Position numbers and translations under genes: made by a program. The notes under the pieces were generated by a model, which was not told where the DNA came from, ran no database searches, and saw only the letters and a list, made by a program, of their open reading frames with translations. 52,794 nucleotides of DNA from NCBI GenBank assembly GCA_030448085.1, contig JAUJNU010000005.1:1-52794 (forward strand). The letters run 5' to 3'. This stretch comes from Actinomycetota bacterium. Lineage in GTDB: Bacteria; Actinomycetota; UBA4738; CADDZG01; WHSQ01. Below, one piece after another: positions 41,069 to 49,805 of this stretch (its first letter is position 1; each line of letters opens with the position of its first letter).

Positions 41069-41933
41069 TCAATCGACGGGAACCAGCACCGGCCTCATGG
41101 AGCGGACCCTATAGCTGCGCGCGCGTCGGAGTTCGAGAAGTAGCCAAGCGAGCGCCACGCCCCAGAACCGATCCGCCAGCGTGCCTCCCAGATCACTTCC
41201 ACCGAGATGTCGTAATCACCGTGCGTCTCGTATACGTGAGCGATGTTCCCCGGTCGCCCTCGCCTCCACTCCCGCCCCGGATGAAGGGTCACCTCCTCGG
41301 GGCCATCGCCGAAGCTCCACACGTACTGGACGGGTCGCGCCTCGGCGGTCACCGTCAGTCCCCCGACCCCTGCGGTGGCGGTGGCCGGGCGAGGCTCTCT
41401 CTCCAGCCACACGTAAGAATCAAGCCCCGTCAGGCCACGGTCTGCGGGGGCGACTCGTGTCGAGGTTCCTCCGCCAAGGCCTTGGCTTCGTCGGAAACGA
41501 TCAAGGCCACTTGTTCGGGCGAAGGTCCGGCGGACGGCCGATCCTTTCCTGATTTCACGTCCCTGTGCGGGGTCCACGAGAAGTTGAGGTTGCACGACCC
41601 CGCCGTGCCCGCCCACCTCGGCCCCCAGCAACGGCCCACCTTCGGTCATCTGAACGGGAACACAAGTAAGGGGATTCACCGGGAGCACCTCCAACGGCTC
41701 CGGCCCACCGGCCTCTTCCATCTCAACTGGGGAAGGCTGCGAACGCAAAGATTCCCTCGACCCCCTCGACCTCGGGCGGGGCTTCGTATTCATGGATCGA
41801 AGCCTCCACGCCCGGACTTCTATCGTGCCCCAAGGATGACATCGGCGGTCCCGCCAGGCTCTTGCGCTGTGGCGGTCCCAAGAGGAGCCAGAAGTAGCGC
41901 CGCAAGAAACGTCAGAATCGTGGTCTTACCCAT
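41069..41933 (-). pseudogene. Secreted PKD-domain protein, multiply frameshifted
   Basis: The start ATG 41933 gives a Sec signal (MGKTTILTFLAALLLAPLGT, then ATAQEPGG). Middle pieces in other frames read EASIHEYEAPPEVEGVEGIF, PVNPLTCVPVQM and PEQVALIVSDEAKALAEE. The clean C-terminal part has GVGGLTVTAEARPVQYVWSFGDG and HVYETHGDYDISVEVIWEAR, the two halves of a PKD-type beta-sandwich. The frame shifts again to YRVRSMRPVLVPVD, ending at 41069. PKD proteins of this form are common in actinobacteria beside a small secreted partner. The start overlaps the stop of that upstream gene by 8 nt. Confidence 0.7.
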
Positions 41934-42487
41934 CGCGGGCCGCCAGCTTTTTCGCTGCAGTAATAGTCGACGCATACAACAGCCAGGTCTTGCCTTGGCG
42001 CGCCAGGGTCCACCGGATGACCAGCCTCTCGCGCTCCCCCTTCGTAGTGACGTCATTGCCCCTGCGCACGAATTGAAGTTCCTGGATGCTCACTTCTCTC
42101 AAGACAGCCCGGTCCGAACCAAGATGCCGCACCGACAGCCGCAAGGGCATCACCTTCACGCGCGGATACGCGGTCGTCGCGGAGCTGCCCTAGTTCCTGA
42201 AGCACAACCCGACCAGCGGGGCTGTCGGGGGTATAGATCTTCGGAATTAAGGAAGGGTCGGCTTCTCTATAGGCCTTTGCTCTCAGGGCGCAGTTCTTTG
42301 AAGCGGGCTATGGCTTCTGACTCGGTCAGGGTGGCCGGCGTCGTGGGTGAAGGTGAATCGGGGATGGGCCCGGCGAGGCTGTCACCGCCAGCGGCTCGGG
42401 GCCCCCTCCGGACGGGACAGGGGTCAGCAGCACCCCGGCAACCACCAGAAGCCCCAGCAACAGGAAGAACGCTCTGATGGGCGGCAT
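41926..42487 (-). pseudogene. Small secreted protein, partner of the PKD protein, frameshifted
   Basis: ATG 42487 gives a signal/anchor MPPIRAFFLLLGLLVVAGVL followed by a Pro/Ser linker. In a second frame comes PATLTESEAIARFKEL, then YREADPSLIPKIYTPDSPAG and GQLRDDRVSARVKVMPL, and the clean end REVSIQELQFVRRGNDVTTK to LYASTITAAKKLAARDG. The beta-strand pattern of the mature part resembles NTF2/SnoaL-like conserved domains, but that is a guess. At least three frame changes are needed. First gene of the run leading to the PKD protein and thermonuclease. The 243 bp upstream to 42730 hold no clear gene. Confidence 0.6.
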
Positions 42488-42730
42488 GACAGCGCCTGAG
42501 CTTCCTGGATCCTGCGCCGGCTCCCACTTGTCACTCCATCCGTTACAGATACTCGCTCGAAGAGTTAATACCGGAACTAACGCCCACCGTGCAAGTGGCA
42601 CCCGGTGACTCGGGCCACAGCAGGCGCGCGGCTACCAGAACAACTCTTAGACCTGACGGTCAAGTAACCATTGGCTAGCGTGCGGGTCGTAACGTGAAGC
42701 CGACGCCGAACTACAAGGAGGGCCGCCCAG

Positions 42731-42916
42731 ATGACTTCCGCGCTGTTGTTGGATGAGCTGAAGGTCGCAGGCCTACTGTTCGAGTCAGACCCCGAGTCAA
42801 AGGACGAGCGTCGCGATTGGCTGCGTCGGAACGACGTTCAGGACCAGGCCCACGAGCTGTCCGCCGAAGAGTGGGGAGCCGAACTCGTGGACTCCTGCAG
42901 CGCCATCTCCCGCTAG
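42731..42916 (+). CDS. Small acidic protein, unknown
   Basis: 61 residues (MTSALLLDELKVAGLLFESD and following), acidic overall, with one Cys near the end. A strong ribosome binding site AAGGAGGG stands 8 nt before the ATG, which is the main argument that it is real and well translated. No signal peptide, membrane segment or known motif. I do not recognise the family. It lies between the divergent PKD cluster and the large secreted protein, about 125 bp from each start region, and appears monocistronic. Confidence 0.6.
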   Translation: MTSALLLDELKVAGLLFESDPESKDERRDWLRRNDVQDQAHELSAEEWGAELVDSCSAISR

Positions 42917-43041
42917 CCTCCCGCTGGGGCAACCACTCCCCATTTACGTCTTCACGCAGGTAGACCCCCCCTTTACGCCGAAGAATGTTGTAACCGCGCC
43001 TGGGTAAGCTCGCCTTCAGGCGGACCAACTGGGGGAGATCT

Positions 43042-45774
43042 ATGAAGCTGCGGCTGTTCTTGGCCATCTCACTCTTGGCCACTATCGGGCTTGTTGTCCT
43101 GCCCGGGACGCCGGCGGTCCCTCAGACCGCCCCCGCGCCCTCGACCGAGGTCGACCGAACCGTCGAGCCGATCATCCTGCAAGGTGCGGTTCTGTCGACG
43201 TGGTCACGGACGCCCGCAGAGGGGCTGGGCAACCCTTACCCAAGCGGAAGCAACCAGCCACCGGCTCAGGAGGAGGTGCGGGACGCCCACAACGGTCAGC
43301 TGCTGGTCGCTCCCGACCCCTCGGGCGAGCTGGGTAAGCGGCCCGAAAGGATCGCCGCCTTCTCCTGGAACGGATCGAGCTTCGAGGAGATCCCGGTCCA
43401 GGTCGACCAACGTTTCCCCTACTTCCTCGCCAACAGCAGGTCTAGCTTCGGCTTCTATTCCGGAACGGACGAGGAGCTCACCTACCAGTGGGACGAGGAG
43501 ACCTGGAAGAAGACCGCCGGCGACTGCTACGCGGGATACCCAACCGAAGACGGAACGATGTACCCGAATGCTCCCAGCGAGAACCGGTCCGTGGATCCCG
43601 TCAGAAGGCTCGACGATGACGACGAGATCGTCTTCATGGCCGATGACGCCGGCCAGCAGGCGGCCTTCGACGCAGTGCCGCCCGCCGGCGCAAGTCGCGA
43701 GCGCCAGGAAGTCCGGTTAACGGACCCACTCACGGGTGACCAGAGGTTCGTCTACCTATTCCTGCAGGACGGCGGCTCGAGCTTCGATGAGAGCAACGGC
43801 TACGTCGACTTCGAGCGGCACGCGACCGCCGACGCGTGGTTGGACAGATCGACCTTCGACGACGAGGACCCTGAAAAGCTCGGCACCTCTAATGCCCCGT
43901 ACGGCCCGAACCTGCCCGGAACGGTCTGTTCCAGGCATGAGGAAGGAACCGACAATTACATCATCGACCCCTCCACCAAGAGAGAGTCGACCGATCGCTT
44001 CCCGAGGGACGCCACGACGGTGACCACGCCTTCCTATAGGTGGACCTCAACGGGACGGTGGATGGTGCGAGGGATGCAGGTCGTGAAGCCGGCCTCGCCG
44101 CCGGGGTGCTTCGAGAACAGGTCTTGTGAGTACGGAGGTGACCTGATCGACCGGTGGAAGGGACGAGCTTTCCAGCAGAGCCCCGACGGCGTCTTCGGCG
44201 ACCTAACCGGAGTCGGCTTCGAGGATGAGCAAGTCAACTGGGAAGCCAACTCAGCACTCTTGGGCGAACGGTATGGGCCGGTTAGAGCGATCCGAGAAAC
44301 ATGGGGTGCAGACTCCGGAACCAACGTCACCAAGAGGGAGTATTTCTATCGGGACCTCGTGGTCAACCGCTACTTCTTGCGAGTACATCCCATACCGCCA
44401 GACGGGCTATACACATCCTGGGATCACAACCACGACACGGTGGTCCGGTACTACAACGAGAACACTCCCGAGGGCGTTCCGGTAGACGGGAAGAACGACG
44501 AAGCTGTTGGGAACGTGGACGAGGAGCCCGTCACTGGGACCCCCGCATACTTCGATGCCACCGACCCGACATTCAGCAGGCCCCTTGCCATCTACAACTG
44601 GGAGCAGGTCTCTGGGAAGGAAGACAACGGCTCACTCGTGTACATGTTCCAACTGAACAACGTCCAGGCCGGTTCGAACCCCACGATAATTCCCTACTAC
44701 CGCGACGACGCCTGCTTCGATGATGGAACGGGAGACGACCCGGTCCAGCGCCCCCATCCCGGGGACGCCCAGTCTTCGGAGCATCTGAATGACTACGAGA
44801 GCACGCCCTGCAAGACAGAGGCCGGCGAGCCCACGAACCTCAAGCAGGGATGCTTCGGGTGCCACGGCGTCCATTTCCTCATCACCCACGACACCGACAA
44901 CGCCTTCCTGACGAAGCCGACCACGGAGGTCGACGGACAGCAGTACCAGTGGGCAGCCCCGACTGCTGAGCCTCAGAACGTGGGAGACAGGTACGCCAAC
45001 ACCGTGAAGTTCGCGCTGGTACCGGTAGCGGTTCCTCTGAACGGGCTCGTTCCCGGCAGCACCACCACGTCCACCACGACCACGACGATCCCCGCAACCA
45101 CCACGACCGTCGCCGAGAGCACGACCACCACGGTGGGCGGGGACACGACCACCACCAGCTCGACGAGCACCACCATCCCCAGCACTACGACCACGACGAT
45201 CCCGAATCCGCCCCCCGAGCCGCAAGCCACCACTTCTATCGAGTCATCGAAGGCTCGGGTGAACCTGAACGAGGGCTTCCGTCTCTACGGCCAGGCGGAG
45301 GGGAGCGGCGCCTGCACCGGCACCAAGGCGATCTCGATCTACAAAAAGGTCCTCGGCAAGAGCGTCTTCAGACAGATCGGAACGGTCGGAACCACGGCGT
45401 CGGACTCATGGTCTCTCGGGCTCTCGTCCCGCAAGGGGGCGGAATACCTGGCGAAGGTGGAGCCGAAGAGTGGATGCAGGGGCTCGTTCTCGGAGATCGT
45501 GAAGGTGGAGGTTCGCGTCCGGGTCAGGATCCACGCCCTCCCCAGCCGCTGTACCGGCCCCTACAAGGTCGAAGGGCGGGTCGAGCCCGCGTACTCCGGC
45601 ACCACCGTCTCCCTCCGCAGGGGCGATAGGTCCGAGCCGAGGATCGATCGGGACAAGCTGGACCGCAACGGTCGGTTCGAGCTCGAGGTGCCGACATGCC
45701 ACGCCGGGTACCGCGTGGTATGGCCGAAGCAGAACCCCGCCAACACCAGAGGGCGAGCCAACTTCGGGTACTGA
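43042..45774 (+). CDS. Large secreted protein with one CXXCH motif and a Thr-rich linker
   Basis: 910 residues, Sec signal MKLRLFLAISLLATIGLVVL, ATG with GGGGGAG upstream. Residues ~40-650 form a large domain rich in aromatic, Asp and Glu residues (QVDQRFPYFLANSRSSFGFY, YRWTSTGRWMVRGMQVV). Near residue 604 KQGCFGCHGVHF contains CFGCH, a c-type haem attachment motif. A Thr/Ser linker follows (45058-45240), then a C-terminal module with two Cys pairs (SGACTGTKAISIYKK, HALPSRCTGPYKVEGRVEP). I do not recognise the family. A possible extracellular haem protein with a glycosylated linker; only one haem motif is present and no cytochrome assembly genes are nearby. Confidence 0.8.
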   Translation: MKLRLFLAISLLATIGLVVLPGTPAVPQTAPAPSTEVDRTVEPIILQGAVLSTWSRTPAEGLGNPYPSGSNQPPAQEEVRDAHNGQLLVAPDPSGELGKRPERIAAFSWNGSSFEEIPVQVDQRFPYFLANSRSSFGFYSGTDEELTYQWDEETWKKTAGDCYAGYPTEDGTMYPNAPSENRSVDPVRRLDDDDEIVFMADDAGQQAAFDAVPPAGASRERQEVRLTDPLTGDQRFVYLFLQDGGSSFDESNGYVDFERHATADAWLDRSTFDDEDPEKLGTSNAPYGPNLPGTVCSRHEEGTDNYIIDPSTKRESTDRFPRDATTVTTPSYRWTSTGRWMVRGMQVVKPASPPGCFENRSCEYGGDLIDRWKGRAFQQSPDGVFGDLTGVGFEDEQVNWEANSALLGERYGPVRAIRETWGADSGTNVTKREYFYRDLVVNRYFLRVHPIPPDGLYTSWDHNHDTVVRYYNENTPEGVPVDGKNDEAVGNVDEEPVTGTPAYFDATDPTFSRPLAIYNWEQVSGKEDNGSLVYMFQLNNVQAGSNPTIIPYYRDDACFDDGTGDDPVQRPHPGDAQSSEHLNDYESTPCKTEAGEPTNLKQGCFGCHGVHFLITHDTDNAFLTKPTTEVDGQQYQWAAPTAEPQNVGDRYANTVKFALVPVAVPLNGLVPGSTTTSTTTTTIPATTTTVAESTTTTVGGDTTTTSSTSTTIPSTTTTTIPNPPPEPQATTSIESSKARVNLNEGFRLYGQAEGSGACTGTKAISIYKKVLGKSVFRQIGTVGTTASDSWSLGLSSRKGAEYLAKVEPKSGCRGSFSEIVKVEVRVRVRIHALPSRCTGPYKVEGRVEPAYSGTTVSLRRGDRSEPRIDRDKLDRNGRFELEVPTCHAGYRVVWPKQNPANTRGRANFGY

Positions 45775-45850
45775 GCACCCAGATCATCCGGCCGGGCGAT
45801 AGGCTTGCCTACCTCACCGCGCCCTCATTCCGACAACCGGAGGATCGACC

Positions 45851-47014
45851 ATGCCTGAAGCCGTCATCGTCGCAACCACGCGTACTCCGATCGGGCGGGC
45901 CGCCAAGGGCTCGCTTGCGGACGTAAGGCCCGACGACCTCGCCGCTTTCGCGGTCCGCAGCTTGATGGAGAAGGGACCGGAGGTCGATCCGGGCGAGGTT
46001 GCCGACCTCATGCTGGGGTGCGGGTTCCCGCAAGAGAAGCAGGGGATGAACCTCGGACGGAGGGTGGCCCTCCTCGCCGGCCTTCCGGAGCACGTCCCGG
46101 GCGTGACTATCAATCGCTTCTGCGCCTCCAGCACCCAGACGATCAGGATGGCCTACCACGCCATCGCAGCCGGGGAGGGAGACGTCTACGTAGCTGCAGG
46201 CGTCGAGTCCATCTCTCAGGTGAACGGTTACCCGCGCGACGCCGATGAGCTTCACCCGAAGCTGTTCGGCGACGACGCCGAGATCGCGAACGTCTACATC
46301 CCGATGGGAATGACGGCTGAGAACGTCGCCGAGCAGTACCAGGTGAGCCGGGACGACATGGATAAGTTCGCGCAGCGCTCCCAGGAACGAGCCGTCGCCT
46401 CCCAGGGCTCGGGGTTCTTCGGCCGGGAGATCACCCCCTTCATCAAAGCGGACGGAACAGTCGTGGAGAACGACGACGGTCCCCGGCCCAGCTCCACCCT
46501 AGAGAAGCTTCAGTCCCTTCCCCCCGCCTTCAAGCCGGACGGCGTCGTCACGGCGGGGAACTCCTGCCCCCTCAACGACGGCGCGGCCGCGGTCTTGATC
46601 ATGAGTGACGAAAGGGCCCAGCAGCTGGGGGTCAGGCCACTCGCTCGCATCGTCGCCACCTCGGTGTCGGGCGTGGCGCCCGAGATCATGGGCGTCGGAC
46701 CGATCGAGGCGGTGCGAAAGGTCCTCAAACAAGCCGGGATGTCCATCGACGACGTCGACGTCGTGGAGCTGAACGAGGCCTTCGCGGCCCAGGTCATCGC
46801 ATCCGCACGTGAGTTCGGCGTAGACCCCTTCAGCGAGAAGCTGAACCCGCACGGGGGCGCTATCGCTCTCGGCCACCCCTACGGCATGACGGGAGCCCGC
46901 ATCATGGGGACCCTCCTCAACGACCTCACGACTCTCGACAAGACCATCGGGCTCGAGACGATGTGTGTGGGCGGAGGACAGGGCATGGCCGTCATCGTGG
47001 AGCGTCTCGCCTAG
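45851..47014 (+). CDS. Acetyl-CoA acetyltransferase (thiolase)
   Basis: 387 residues, complete thiolase. Catalytic Cys91 lies in INRFCASSTQTIRM, His in NEAFAAQV, and the His-Gly and second Cys in NPHGGAIALGHPYGMTGARI and CVGGGQGMAV. It condenses or cleaves acyl-CoA with CoA, in beta-oxidation or acetoacetyl-CoA synthesis. The residues do not decide between degradative and biosynthetic forms. The start ATG has CGGAGGATCGACC upstream (GGAGG at correct spacing). Monocistronic by spacing, although an extracellular nuclease gene follows 49 bp later. Confidence 0.95.
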   Translation: MPEAVIVATTRTPIGRAAKGSLADVRPDDLAAFAVRSLMEKGPEVDPGEVADLMLGCGFPQEKQGMNLGRRVALLAGLPEHVPGVTINRFCASSTQTIRMAYHAIAAGEGDVYVAAGVESISQVNGYPRDADELHPKLFGDDAEIANVYIPMGMTAENVAEQYQVSRDDMDKFAQRSQERAVASQGSGFFGREITPFIKADGTVVENDDGPRPSSTLEKLQSLPPAFKPDGVVTAGNSCPLNDGAAAVLIMSDERAQQLGVRPLARIVATSVSGVAPEIMGVGPIEAVRKVLKQAGMSIDDVDVVELNEAFAAQVIASAREFGVDPFSEKLNPHGGAIALGHPYGMTGARIMGTLLNDLTTLDKTIGLETMCVGGGQGMAVIVERLA

Positions 47015-47063
47015 CCGAAGGAACCCGGCGCGAGCCGGACATCGGGACCGAGGGGGGTCATCG

Positions 47064-47567
47064 ATGAAAAGGATCAGCCTCATCATCGTCCTCGCCCTTT
47101 GGGGCGCGATCTTCGGCGTTACGGCAACCTCCGGGCGTGTGCCGAACGACGCACACAGCGCAGAGACGACCCATATCAGCGACGGCGACACAGGCTACTT
47201 CAAGCCCCTCCGCTACGGGACAAGGGCGGCCAGCTGGCCCGGCCGCAAAGCGCGCTTCATCGGCGTCGATACGCCCGAGGTCTACACCTCGCCCCCGGAG
47301 TGCTACGGCCCCCAGGCCAGCCGGTTCACGAAGCGCAAGCTTGGTGGACGCATCGTGGAAGTCGCCTACGGGGACGACCCCATCGACCCTTACGACCGGG
47401 CACTGATCTACATCTGGGTAGAGGGAAAGCTCTTCAACGCGACCTTGATCCGAAGAGGGTACGCACGGGTCGAGATGTACGCGCCGAACGATGAGAAAGA
47501 GGAATGGTTCAGGCGCCTGCAGAGGGAGGCGAGAGAAGCGAAGCGTGGCATGTGGGGAGCCTGCTAG
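47064..47567 (+). CDS. Secreted thermonuclease (SNase) homologue
   Basis: 167 residues from ATG 47064 with GAGGGGGG upstream and a signal-like start (MKRISLIIVLALWGAIFGVT). SNase blocks: THISDGDTGYF, KARFIGVDTPEVYTSP, CYGPQASRFTKRKLGG and DPYDRALIYIWVEGKLFNAT, with Glu at PEVY and Arg in DRAL. The conserved Arg of the first loop is in RFIGVD. The gap between DGDT and ARFIGVD holds an insertion (PLRYGTRAASWPGRK). It is the second SNase gene in the window and probably an extracellular nuclease. The start is chosen against a longer antisense-like frame. Confidence 0.9.
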   Translation: MKRISLIIVLALWGAIFGVTATSGRVPNDAHSAETTHISDGDTGYFKPLRYGTRAASWPGRKARFIGVDTPEVYTSPPECYGPQASRFTKRKLGGRIVEVAYGDDPIDPYDRALIYIWVEGKLFNATLIRRGYARVEMYAPNDEKEEWFRRLQREAREAKRGMWGAC

Positions 47568-47733
47568 CTCCCCCCGAGCACCCCTGCGACACCCAAGCCC
47601 CGGTCGTCCTGCTTCAGCGCAGTGCCACTGCCGCGGCGCGGCCAAGATCACTCAAACGGCCTCGTCCCGCCCCGATCGGCGGCTATGGGACAAAATGCCT
47701 CCGGCCCTAGCCATGCTCCCATATCCTTGCAGC

Positions 47734-49805
47734 ATGGCAGACACGGAGGCACAGGCAGAGAACGGCAACGAATACCTCGAGGTCGCGGTCCGGCGGCTCG
47801 AGGAAGGCAAGCCGGTGTTCGGTGCTCGGCTGATCGTGATGGGAAGCGGGCCCCTCCCCGCGCTGGGTACCGAGGGGACGATGGCCATCGACGACAAGGG
47901 CGACCTGATCCTTATCGTCGCCCTCCCCGGCGCCTCGCCCGAGACCGTCCCGCTGCTGAGCTCGGAGCTGGATGACATCGCCTCCCTCACCGAGGAAGAG
48001 GTCGCCCAACTGACGGGTGAGATGCGGGTGGACGGCCTCGTGTCGAGGCACAAGGACTTCTTCGACCTCGATGATGGCCAGGTCGCTCCCACCTTCAACA
48101 CCCATCAAAGGGTGATCATGCTCCTCGAGGAGGAGCCATCGGTAGACGTATGGGAGATGTTGATATCCGGGCTGGGGGCCCGGCTCTCCGGCGTCTACGT
48201 CGTCGAGAAGGAGGCGGCCTGGTCGGTCACCCCGTCGGAGACGCAGCAGACGCTGAAACAAGAGCAGCAGGAGGTCGCCGACTCCCCCGTGACGGCTCCC
48301 CCCACCACGGCGCCCGAGGCGGCACCACCGCCTGTCCACGCAGCGCCACCAGCAGCCGAGACCCCCGGCCCTCAGCCTGCAACCGCCGACATCCCTGGCT
48401 CGAGAACCACGGCCGTTCCTGCGGCGACGGCTCCGGCAACCACCGTCACTCCGGCAGCGACGGTCGCGACCCCCACACCCACCCCGTCCGACCACGACAT
48501 GGAAAGGGAGTCGGCAGCCGCCGAGGCAGCCCAACGTGTGGATGGGACGGCTGCTACGGCCCCGAACCCCAGGACGAACTGGCTCTGGCTGGGCTTGATC
48601 CTTCTCGGAGTAGCAATGGCGATCTGGGGGATCACGAAGACCTTCATGAAGAACGAGCCCGTCGCATCCGACCCCGCCGTCAACAACGGCGGGGTGGTGC
48701 AATCGCCCCTGCGCGAGGTTGCGAGGAACACCCAGCCGGACGCCACCCACACCCAGTGGATCGGGCAGCAGCGTTTGCTCCGCACTTCGGATGGCTCCCT
48801 CCTGGCTCTCTATCCCTCAGATGAGGGCCTGATGATCGTGAGCGATCGCTCGAACCAGGGCAGGGGATGGCGCCGGCCCCAGCTCGTCGAGGGAGTGACG
48901 GGAGATTCGTTCTCCGCCGCTATCGACGCCTCGGACAGGATCCACATCGGCCTGCACAACGGGACGACGATCAGCTACGTGATGCTCTCCGCCACGGACG
49001 ACCGCTGGGCGGCGTCCCCGGCTCTGGAGCTCGATGCGGCTGCAGAGCGGTCGGTCGTCGTCGACCTGACCTGGGACGAGGGGACCGGCTTCGCTAACTT
49101 GATCTGGGCAAAGAGCTCGAGCGAGGGCGAGCAGCCGTACTGGGCCTCGGTCAACCCCGACGGCGAACAGGCGACGGTGATCGAGGAAGGCGCGCTCGCG
49201 CCGGCGGGCACAAACTATCCGGTCCTGGCAACCATCGATGCGGGCCCGGACTCGACCCTGCTTGCCACCTACCGGCGCGGCGACAAGTTCCAGGGGTGGC
49301 ACTCGCGCCTCGGAGCGTTCGACCCCGCCGCCGGCACCTACGTCTGGGGCGAGGAGGAAAAGGTCCCCACCCAACAGGGCATCGGCGCGGTCTCGGTCGC
49401 CTATGACACCCAAGGGACCGCTCACATGGTCCTGAGGGACAGCACCACCTTCAAACTCGTTTACTTCAGGCGTCCTGCAGACGGGCCGTGGAGCCGGGGG
49501 CAAACGGCTTTCGATGCCGAAGCGACAGAGGAGATGGACTTCCCCACCTCTCGGTGGACGAGTCACGGCTCGTTTACGTCTTCTTCAGACCAACCGCTCG
49601 AGGGTCGACTCAGAGGTGCAGGTGGTCGTGCGGGACCCCCGACTCGGGTTGGGAGCCCGGTCTATCCGATAACCAGGCCAGAAGAGATCCCTGAAGGCGC
49701 TTTCTTCCCAACGTCGATCAGCGGGGTCCGGGGCAGCCACTGGTGCTCTGGACCAGAGGAGGAGCAGCGCCGGCCATCGAGGCCGCCCGCATCAGCCCCC
49801 CGTGA
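47734..49805 (+). CDS. Single-pass membrane protein with beta-propeller-like ectodomain, 3' frameshifts
   Basis: From ATG 47734: a cytoplasmic N-terminal domain (YLEVAVRRLEEGKPVFGARL, VDGLVSRHKDFFDL), a long Ala/Pro/Thr linker, one membrane helix (NWLWLGLILLGVAMAIWGI, residues ~281-300) and an extracellular region with repeated blades (DGSLLALYPSDEGLMIVSDR, ASDRIHIGLHNGTTISYVML, TFKLVYFRRPADGPWSRG) like BNR/sialidase-type propellers. After about 49540 the conserved sequence (LSVDESRLVYVFFRPTARG, AFFPTSISGVRG, LVLWTRGGAAPAIEAARI) is in other frames, ending at TGA 49805. Role unknown. The GTG of the next gene overlaps that TGA. Confidence 0.7.

Noticed and set aside
45058..45240. Low-complexity ACC/ACG-rich DNA that could be taken for a repeat element
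   Set aside because: It encodes a Thr/Ser linker in frame within the secreted protein.
47707..48750. Minus-strand frame opposite the propeller protein linker
   Set aside because: Gly/Arg/Cys-rich mirror of the Ala/Pro/Thr linker; no start signal or motif.
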